From the NCBI GenBank assembly GCA_022376925.1, contig JAIOJX010000025.1, positions 98,173,608 through 98,237,607 of the forward strand: a stretch of DNA of 64,000 nucleotides. Direction: 5' to 3'. The notes beneath the pieces were generated by a model. That model did not search any database and had not been told where the DNA came from. It saw only the letters and a program-made list of their open reading frames with translations. Of the stretch, positions 57,041-64,000 are shown in pieces; within the stretch, counting starts at the first letter, position 1, and every line of letters starts with the position of its first letter. Position numbers and translations under genes: made by a program. This DNA comes from Tragulus kanchil (lineage: Eukaryota > Chordata > Mammalia > Artiodactyla > Tragulidae).

Positions 57041-59259
57041 GTTGTATCTTCCTAAAATAATTTCACTTGAGTCCATCTGTTCACAGCATCCATATACTAA
57101 TAAAAGTCTCATTGAGAGTTCATTATTAACATTATCTTACAACTTTTTCTTTTCTGTCAAAACTTCCTTTCTTTCAGTCTGAGAGGCTTTATATTTCTTA
57201 CTCCTCTACCCACCCTGATTTTTCATTCTGAGCAGAGATCTTACTAGGTGTATTGTATCCTCTTTGGTCAGTATGTAGATCTCCTTCACTTTCACTTGGA
57301 TGCTTATCCAATGTTCACCTCCCATAATCAACTTGAGGACAAGTTAAATTGCAAATCATGTTTCTGGATGTATCAGGAATTTGACTAGTGTGAGCACTGT
57401 AGGGATTAGGTATGTACCAATGAGTCACTGTCCCATTGTCTGTGAGGAGAACATTTCTTGAGAGTGAATTCTTACAAACCTTCTGCTATTCAGAAAATAG
57501 TTTTCTGGTAGTTGAGCGGGAGTGATAGTAAAGTTTCCAGGTTGGTCCAGGAACAGAGTCTCTGAGTTCAGGGTTCACCACTGAGATAGGTGAATCTTTT
57601 TTCTCAACTCTCAGGCCTTGTTTGATTTCAGAATTTAGAACCCAATCTGAAGACAGGGAATTCCCAGACATCCTCTGTCTATGCTCTAGTTAATGAGAAT
57701 TCCTTCTAGAAACCAGAAAAGTGTTGATTAATATTCTTAGTTGCAGCTCAATTGTTATTTTGAGCAGTTTTAGTGGGACTTAATGTGCAATTAACTGGTA
57801 AATTAGGAGTTGAATGAAGCATTGTTGGGAGTGATTGTATTAATGGTTATCTACATGTCACTAATCAATGATCTGATAAGATTCATAAAGACTAGAAAAC
57901 AGTAAGAAATTGTTCCATAGATTTTCAAAATAATTAATTGCCTCTCCACACAAAGCCTTAGGGAATTTTTATTCTGAAGGGACATTTCTCCACCATGTAA
58001 ACTCTCCCTGAACTCATCCATTCTCCCCAAAATTATTTATCTTCCTTTAAATTTCTCTGATGAATCCTTTGTCCAGTTGAGTTAGCCTATTGTATTAACA
58101 GATTTATATATACAGCTTGAATTAGAATAAGTCCATAGGTAATTAAATATCTTAAAAAACAAACTGTTGTTGTATCTTCCTAAAATAATTTCACTTGAGT
58201 CCATCTGTTCACAGCATCCATATACTAATAAAAGTCTCATTGAGAGTTCATTATTAACATTATCTTACAACTTTTTCTTTTCTGTCAAAACTTCCTTTCT
58301 TTCAGTCTGAGAGGCTTTATATTTCTTACTCCTCTACCCACCCTGATTTTTCATTCTGAGCAGAGATCTTACTAGGTGTATTGTATCCTCTTTGGTCAGT
58401 ATGTAGATCTCCTTCACTTTCACTTGGATGCTTATCCAATGTTCACCTCCCATAATCAACTTGAGGACAAGTTAAATTGCAAATCATGTTTCTGGATGTA
58501 TCAGGAATTTGACTAGTGTGAGCACTGTAGGGATTAGGTATGTACCAATGAGTCACTGTCCCATTGTCTGTGAGGAGAACATTTCTTGAGAGTGAATTCT
58601 TACAAACCTTCTGCTATTCAGAAAATAGTTTTCTGGTAGTTGAGCGGGAGTGATAGTAAAGTTTCCAGGTTGGTCCAGGAACAGAGTCTCTGAGTTCAGG
58701 GTTCACCACTGAGATAGGTGAATCTTTTTTCTCAACTCTCAGGCCTTGTTTGATTTCAGAATTTAGAACCCAATCTGAAGACAGGGAATTCCCAGACATC
58801 CTCTGTCTATGCTCTAGTTAATGAGAATTCCTTCTAGAAACCAGAAAAGTGTTGATTAATATTCTTAGTTGCAGCTCAATTGTTATTTTGAGCAGTTTTA
58901 GTGGGACTTAATGTGCAATTAACTGGTAAATTAGGAGTTGAATGAAGCATTGTTGGGAGTGATTGTATTAATGGTTATCTACATGTCACTAATCAATGAT
59001 CTGATAAGATTCATAAAGACTAGAAAACAGTAAGAAATTGTTCCATAGATTTTCAAAATAATTAATTGCCTCTCCACACAAAGCCTTAGGGAATTTTTAT
59101 TCTGAAGGGACATTTCTCCACCATGTAAACTCTCCCTGAACTCATCCATTCTCCCCAAAATTATTTATCTTCCTTTAAATTTCTCTGATGAATCCTTTGT
59201 CCAGTTGAGTTAGCCTATTGTATTAACAGATTTATATATACAGCTTGAATTAGAATAAG
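57041..59259. repeat. Direct doublet 16, unit about 1.09 kb
   Basis: Copy 1 is 57041-58131 and copy 2 is 58168-59259, with a 36-bp spacer. Both start gttgtatcttcctaaaataa and end cagcttgaattagaataag. I noticed no internal difference. The paired 61-codon frames at 57486 and 58614 are the unit read twice. Confidence 0.95.
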
Positions 59260-59523
59260 GATTTGAATTCTATTGGATATGCGTAACTTTGGACAAGTTC
59301 CTCATTTAATTATTCTCCTCTGAAATGAAGATAAAAGTACACTTTAACTTATAATGTCATAATTGTAGAAGTATAGATGCATCACCTTGTACATAGTGAG
59401 TCCTAACAGCCATCAGCTATGATTGTTATTATCATAGTTATTATTATATTATCATATTACCTGTGACACAATTGTTATCTTAAAGTTTAAATGGCTAGCA
59501 TTATTTTGAAACACAAAAAGATA

Positions 59524-59592
59524 TGGCAGAAACCAACACAATATTGTAAAGCTTTATCCTCTAATTAAAAATAAATAAATTTTAAAAAGATT
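59524..59592 (+). repeat. L1 3'-tail-like fragment
   Basis: The text 'tggcagaaaccaacacaata' and 'ttatcctctaattaaaaata' is the familiar 3' end of ruminant L1 copies, with a TAAA tail. Repeated at about 60607-60676. Confidence 0.65.
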
Positions 59593-59981
59593 AAGTAACT
59601 ACATTTCATTATGTGGAGGAAGATTTTTTTGATGTGCAGATAGTACATGTACTAAGTCCTTAAACTACTTTTATCAATAATGAAAAAGTTCAACAGATAT
59701 AGATCAATGAGTACACAGATACAGACAGTTATAAGTATGAAAATGTTGTCATACTTATCTCTGTATGTCAAAGTTATTCTATTTTCTTGTTCTGTATTTC
59801 AGGATTCTCCAACTTTTTTCAATCTCTGTTACTTTTGGGATCAGATATTTACACTCTATAATATTTAAGAAAGAAATAGCCTGGTTGTTAGATATACTCA
59901 TTGTATTAAAATTTCTGTCCCAGTTTTAGAACATCCATATCAGAATCACAGCACTTCCTCCAGGAAGCATATATATATATA

Positions 59982-60299
59982 TTTTTTAAGATTTATTTAT
60001 TTATTTTGGGCGGGGGTAGGGTTGGGGAGGGAGGGGAGCAGGCGGGCCACTTCTATTGGTTTTTCTCTATTTTCATCCGTCTTTGTTCTTTGGCTCCTGT
60101 GGGCCTCCCATCGCGGTGGCGTCTGTCGTCACAGAGCGCTGGCTCTGGGCGCATACGCGCCAGAGCTCCGTCTCGGTAATTGGACACATCGGTCCAGCTG
60201 CTCCACGGCATGTGGGATCTTCCCAGGCCAGGGATCGAACTGGCACCACAAGCACTACAAGGCTGTGTCCTTACCCACTGGACCACCAGGAGAAGCCCC
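59982..60299 (-). mobile_element. CHR-related SINE, copy f
   Basis: Minus-strand element with head at the right (complement of ggaccaccaggagaagcccc), C-rich stretch and (AAAT)n tail at the left. CpG-rich and close to copies a, b and d. The second copy is 61066-61383, and a 63-bp head fragment is at 62416-62478. The overlapping 60-118-codon frames are SINE read-through. Confidence 0.88.
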
Positions 60300-61065
60300 A
60301 TTTGATAACAAAAGATTTATATATACAGCTTGAATTAGAATAAGGATTTGAATTCTATTGGATATGCGTAACTTTGGACAAGTTCCTCATTTAATTATTC
60401 TCCTCTGAAATGAAGATAAAAGTACACTTTAACTTATAATGTCATAATTGTAGAAGTATAGATGCATCACCTTGTACATAGTGAGTCCTAACAGCCATCA
60501 GCTATGATTGTTATTATCATAGTTATTATTATATTATCATATTACCTGTGACACAATTGTTATCTTAAAGTTTAAATGGCTAGCATTATTTTGAAACACA
60601 AAAAGATATGGCAGAAACCAACACAATATTGTAAAGCTTTATCCTCTAATTAAAAATAAATAAATTTTAAAAAGATTAAGTAACTACATTTCATTATGTG
60701 GAGGAAGATTTTTTTGATGTGCAGATAGTACATGTACTAAGTCCTTAAACTACTTTTATCAATAATGAAAAGTTCAACAGATATAGATCAATGAGTACAC
60801 AGATACAGACAGTTATAAGTATGAAAATGTTGTCATACTTATCTCTGTATGTCAAAGTTATTCTATTTTCTTGTTCTGTATTTCAGGATTCTCCAACTTT
60901 TTTCAATCTCTGTTACTTTTGGGATCAGATATTTACACTCTATAATATTTAAGAAAGAAATAGCCTGGTTGTTAGATATACTCATTGTATTAAAATTTCT
61001 GTCCCAGTTTTAGAACATCCATATCAGAATCACAGCACTTCCTCCAGGAAGCATATATATATATA

Positions 61066-61383
61066 TTTTTTAAGATTTATTTATTTATTTTGGGCGGGGG
61101 TAGGGTTGGGGAGGGAGGGGAGCAGGCGGGCCACTTCTATTGGTTTTTCTCTATTTTCATCCGTCTTTGTTCTTTGGCTCCTGTGGGCCTCCCATCGCGG
61201 TGGCGTCTGTCGTCACAGAGCGCTGGCTCTGGGCGCATACGCGCCAGAGCTCCGTCTCGGTAATTGGACACATCGGTCCAGCTGCTCCACGGCATGTGGG
61301 ATCTTCCCAGGCCAGGGATCGAACTGGCACCCCTTGCACTGCAAGGCGGTGTCCTTACCCACTGGACCACCAGGAGAAGCCCC
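61066..61383 (-). mobile_element. CHR-related SINE, second copy of f
   Basis: Same insertion as 59982-60299, with the undamaged head. It should be preferred when deriving the consensus. Confidence 0.88.
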
Positions 61384-63493
61384 ATAATGTATTTTTTAAA
61401 TGTCACGTCTCTAAAATGGAACTCTGCAACACAATGACCCTCTTTTATACCTATTCTTCTTTCCCCTTAACAGATAAGGAATCTCTGGCCTGCTGACAAT
61501 TACCTGATTCCTTTCAGAGGGATTCCGAGTTCACCAGGTATCACTCATCAATGATTACCCCAGTAAGGGTATCCATATGAGACTTTGTGATACCAAACTT
61601 TGAGCCAGACTCTCCTCAAGTCATAAAATCCAAATCCTCTTCAGAGTTTTTCTGGACACTTTCAACCCATCTTATGGGGGTAGTGCTCATGATTACTGAG
61701 TGATTCACCCCTTCTTCCTCTTCTATTCCAGTCCTCTTCAAGAGAGAGGATAAACTGACATGGACAGCAAGATAGCTCACAGCTAGGGCACCACTGCCTC
61801 TAGTAACTCTGCACACACCCAACGTCCAAACGTTTGTGCTCACAGGACTGCGGCACTTGTTGCTGCCATCTTGTTCCACTGATACTGCTAGCCCCAAGTC
61901 ATGTACCCAAAGCACAGCTGAGATTGCCAAGACAACATCTTCTTGTAAACCACTGAAAGCAGACTGCCTAAGAGGCCAGTGTAAATGCGGGGTGTTCTCC
62001 TATTCTGAGAGCCCCTGTCTAATTCTGACTCACACTTTTTAGAGCTTGTATACTTATTTACTTTTTCTTACTTAAAGATAATTTATTCAACCTTCTAAAT
62101 AATTTACTAACAGGCAACTTTACCACCACCAATCCTGGCCAACTAGCATATCAGATATTTCTGATTATCAGGGAACATCTAAGAAATATCCATTACAAAT
62201 GTTGCTGAAATTAAGCCATGGTCATGTAAACTAGAAGTATCCAAGAGCCCAGTTATCAGTATAATCTTAAATTGCATCAGTGTAATTGGAGTTCTAAAAT
62301 GCACAGACATGGATGGTGTAGTTATTTATTCATTCTGGTGTGGTGTACCAGAAAGAACAGTGAAGTGAAAATCAAGAGATGGATTAGAGCCTACTGGTCA
62401 GGCATGGGTTTTCCCGAACTGGCACCCCTTGCACTGCAAGGCGGTGTCCTTACCCACTGGACCACCAGGAGAAGCCCCATAATGTATTTTTTAAATGTCA
62501 CGTCTCTAAAATGGATCTCTGCAACACAATGACCCTCTTTATACCTATTCTTCTTTCCCCTTAACAGATAAGGAATCTCTGGCCTGCTGACAATTACCTG
62601 ATTCCTTTCAGAGGGATTCCGAGTTCACCAGGTATCACTCATCAATGATTACCCCAGTAAGGGTATCCATATGAGACTTTGTGATACCAAACTTTGAGCC
62701 AGACTCTCCTCAAGTCATAAAATCCAAATCCTCTTCAGAGTTTTTCTGGACACTTTCAACCCATCTTATGGGGGTAGTGCTCATGATTACTGAGTGATTC
62801 ACCCCTTCTTCCTCTTCTATTCCAGTCCTCTTCAAGAGAGAGGATAAACTGACATGGACAGCAAGATAGCTCACAGCTAGGGCACCACTGCCTCTAGTAA
62901 CTCTGCACACACCCAACGTCCAAACGTTTGTGCTCACAGGACTGCGGCACTTGTTGCTGCCATCTTGTTCCACTGATACTGCTAGCCCCAAGTCATGTAC
63001 CCAAAGCACAGCTGAGATTGCCAAGACAACATCTTCTTGTAAACCACTGAAAGCAGACTGCCTAAGAGGCCAGTGTAAATGCGGGGTGTTCTCCTATTCT
63101 GAGAGCCCCTGTCTAATTCTGACTCACACTTTTTAGAGCTTGTATACTTATTTACTTTTTCTTACTTAAAGATAATTTATTCAACCTTCTAAATAATTTA
63201 CTAACAGGCAACTTTACCACCACCAATCCTGGCCAACTAGCATATCAGATATTTCTGATTATCAGGGAACATCTAAGAAATATCCATTACAAATGTTGCT
63301 GAAATTAAGCCATGGTCATGTAAACTAGAAGTATCCAAGAGCCCAGTTATCAGTATAATCTTAAATTGCATCAGTGTAATTGGAGTTCTAAAATGCACAG
63401 ACATGGATGGTGTAGTTATTTATTCATTCTGGTGTGGTGTACCAGAAAGAACAGTGAAGTGAAAATCAAGAGATGGATTAGAGCCTACTGGTC
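61322..63493. repeat. Direct doublet 18, unit about 1.07 kb
   Basis: Copy 1 is about 61321-62393 and copy 2 about 62416-63493, with about 22 bp of spacer. Both start gaactggcaccccttgcac. Differences: 'aatggaactc' versus 'aatggatctc' and 'ctcttttata' versus 'ctctttata'. Chained with doublet 17: the SINE head occurs three times (60240, 61322, 62416). The 104-codon minus-strand frames at 61616 and 62710 are one sequence read twice. Confidence 0.95.
62416..62478 (-). mobile_element. CHR-related SINE head fragment
   Basis: A 63-bp piece identical to the head of the SINE at 61066-61383, present only because doublet 18 copy 2 starts inside the SINE. Not an independent truncated insertion. Confidence 0.85.
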
Positions 63494-63605
63494 TCTGAAT
63501 TACCTTTATAAACTTGGGCAAGTCTCAAGATTTCTAGCTCATTTGAAAAATTAAGGGATTGAATTCAAAATCTCTAACGTTTCTTCCAAAGTTCTTTTTA
63601 GGTCT
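63420..63605 (+). repeat. MIR
   Basis: Text 'ggtgtaccagaaagaacagt', 'aaatcaagagatggattaga', 'aaacttgggcaagtctcaag' and 'aattcaaaatctctaacgtt' follows the sense MIR consensus almost end to end. The copy in doublet 18 copy 1 (about 62336-62393) is cut by the junction, so only this one is complete. Confidence 0.78.
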
Positions 63606-64000
63606 GAATGAAAATGCTTTAAGAGACCGTATCTGAGGGGAGCATCAGTGAGAAGCTGCTTCACAACAGAATTCGGGTTCTATTATTTAATACTGTAGCA
63701 TCAATTTGCAGGATCTGTGCTAGTGTAAATAAAAAGGGGAATCTCACTAGCCACATATTATATAACACACTTTCAGATTTTACTTTCAAAGCTTTTAGGT
63801 GGAAAGAGGCTTTAACATTGCTTTCTAGTTATTTTTCTGTCTATACAAAATAAATAGGTCTTCAAAAGAATACCAGTGTCTGAGAACTACCACAATGAAA
63901 TTTAGGAAGGATTCAAAGCAAAACAGTTTAAGAATACAATATAGTAATAGAAAACCAAATTCAGAGAAGAAATATTTATAAATTTAGTAAGAAATATCAG
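63606..64000. other. Unique AT-rich DNA to window end
   Basis: I recognise no gene or named repeat in this stretch. Confidence 0.5.

Larger units (their letters stand above)
59228..61385. repeat. Direct doublet 17, unit about 1.07 kb
   Basis: Copy 1 is 59228-60301 and copy 2 is 60313-61385, with an 11-bp spacer. Both start agatttatatatacagcttg. The right end of copy 1 is damaged: 'ggcaccacaagcactacaag' versus 'ggcaccccttgcactgcaag' in copy 2, where the latter fits the SINE consensus. It overlaps the end of doublet 16 by about 30 bp. Confidence 0.95.

Noticed and set aside
1021..63493. A new large tandem-repeat or amplification system
   Set aside because: The units share no sequence, always occur as exactly two copies (three only by chaining), and mismatches cluster at junctions. 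An assembly artefact explains this with fewer assumptions.
1..64000. CRISPR array or bacterial operon
   Set aside because: No short regularly spaced repeats with unique spacers are present, and every recognisable element is mammalian.

Overview
The window is non-coding nuclear DNA from a ruminant. The evidence is the repeat content: RTE-type BovB LINE fragments, many tRNA-Glu/BovA SINEs (Bov-tA type), and a CHR-related tRNA-Glu SINE of Cetartiodactyla, laid over older mammalian L1, L2, MIR, MER5A and MaLR/MLT1 remnants. I cannot name the species. The relatively young, CpG-rich CHR-related SINE copies would be unusual for cattle, so a non-bovine ruminant is possible (inference). I found no protein-coding gene, no RNA gene and no CRISPR array. 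All longer open frames lie in transposon remnants, are frame shadows, or are unsupported short frames.

The dominant feature is structural. Eighteen times in 64 kb, a stretch of about 1.04-1.19 kb is followed at once, or after 1-36 spacer bases, by a second near-identical copy in the same orientation. The 18 units are unrelated to one another, and the copies differ mostly by one-base homopolymer-type indels. Larger mismatches cluster within tens of bases of the internal junction. Where pairs are close together they chain, so short segments occur three times. The simplest reading is that the sequence is a string of tiles of about 1.8-6.8 kb, overlapping by about 1.1 kb and joined without trimming the overlap. 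That is an assembly or gap-filling artefact. It would make roughly 20 kb of the window redundant, leaving about 44 kb of real sequence.

Layout. 1-3.3 kb: old unique DNA and a CHR-related SINE (doubled). 3.8-6 kb: an antisense BovB 3' half and a sense BovB 3' end. 6.8-9.7 kb: AT-rich DNA and an old repeat (doubled), holding a Bov-tA. 9.9-11.6 kb: an MLT1-type LTR with a nested Bov-tA (doubled). 11.6-13.6 kb: an old sense L1 carrying four SINE insertions, one nested in another. 13.6-19.8 kb: mostly unique DNA plus L2/MIR-like relics (two doublets). 20-22 kb: old repeats and a Bov-tA. 22.2-26.5 kb: two chained doublets with MER5A and Bov-tA. 27-29 kb: MIRs and a CHR-related SINE. 29.6-35.1 kb: one old antisense L1 with Bov-tA insertions, inflated by chained doublets. 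35-41.4 kb: two doublets (L2; Bov-tA with an AT-rich palindrome). 41.4-45.7 kb: CHR-related SINE, Bov-tA, MIR and L2. 45.7-52.4 kb: three doublets including an MLT1-type LTR. 52.6-57 kb: dense Bov-tA, an internally deleted BovB and L1 3'-end-like pieces. 57-63.5 kb: three chained doublets with a CHR-related SINE. The end has a MIR and unique sequence.

No genes act together here. I found no convincing new biological system. The most notable signal is the repeated doublet architecture, and it is more likely technical than biological.
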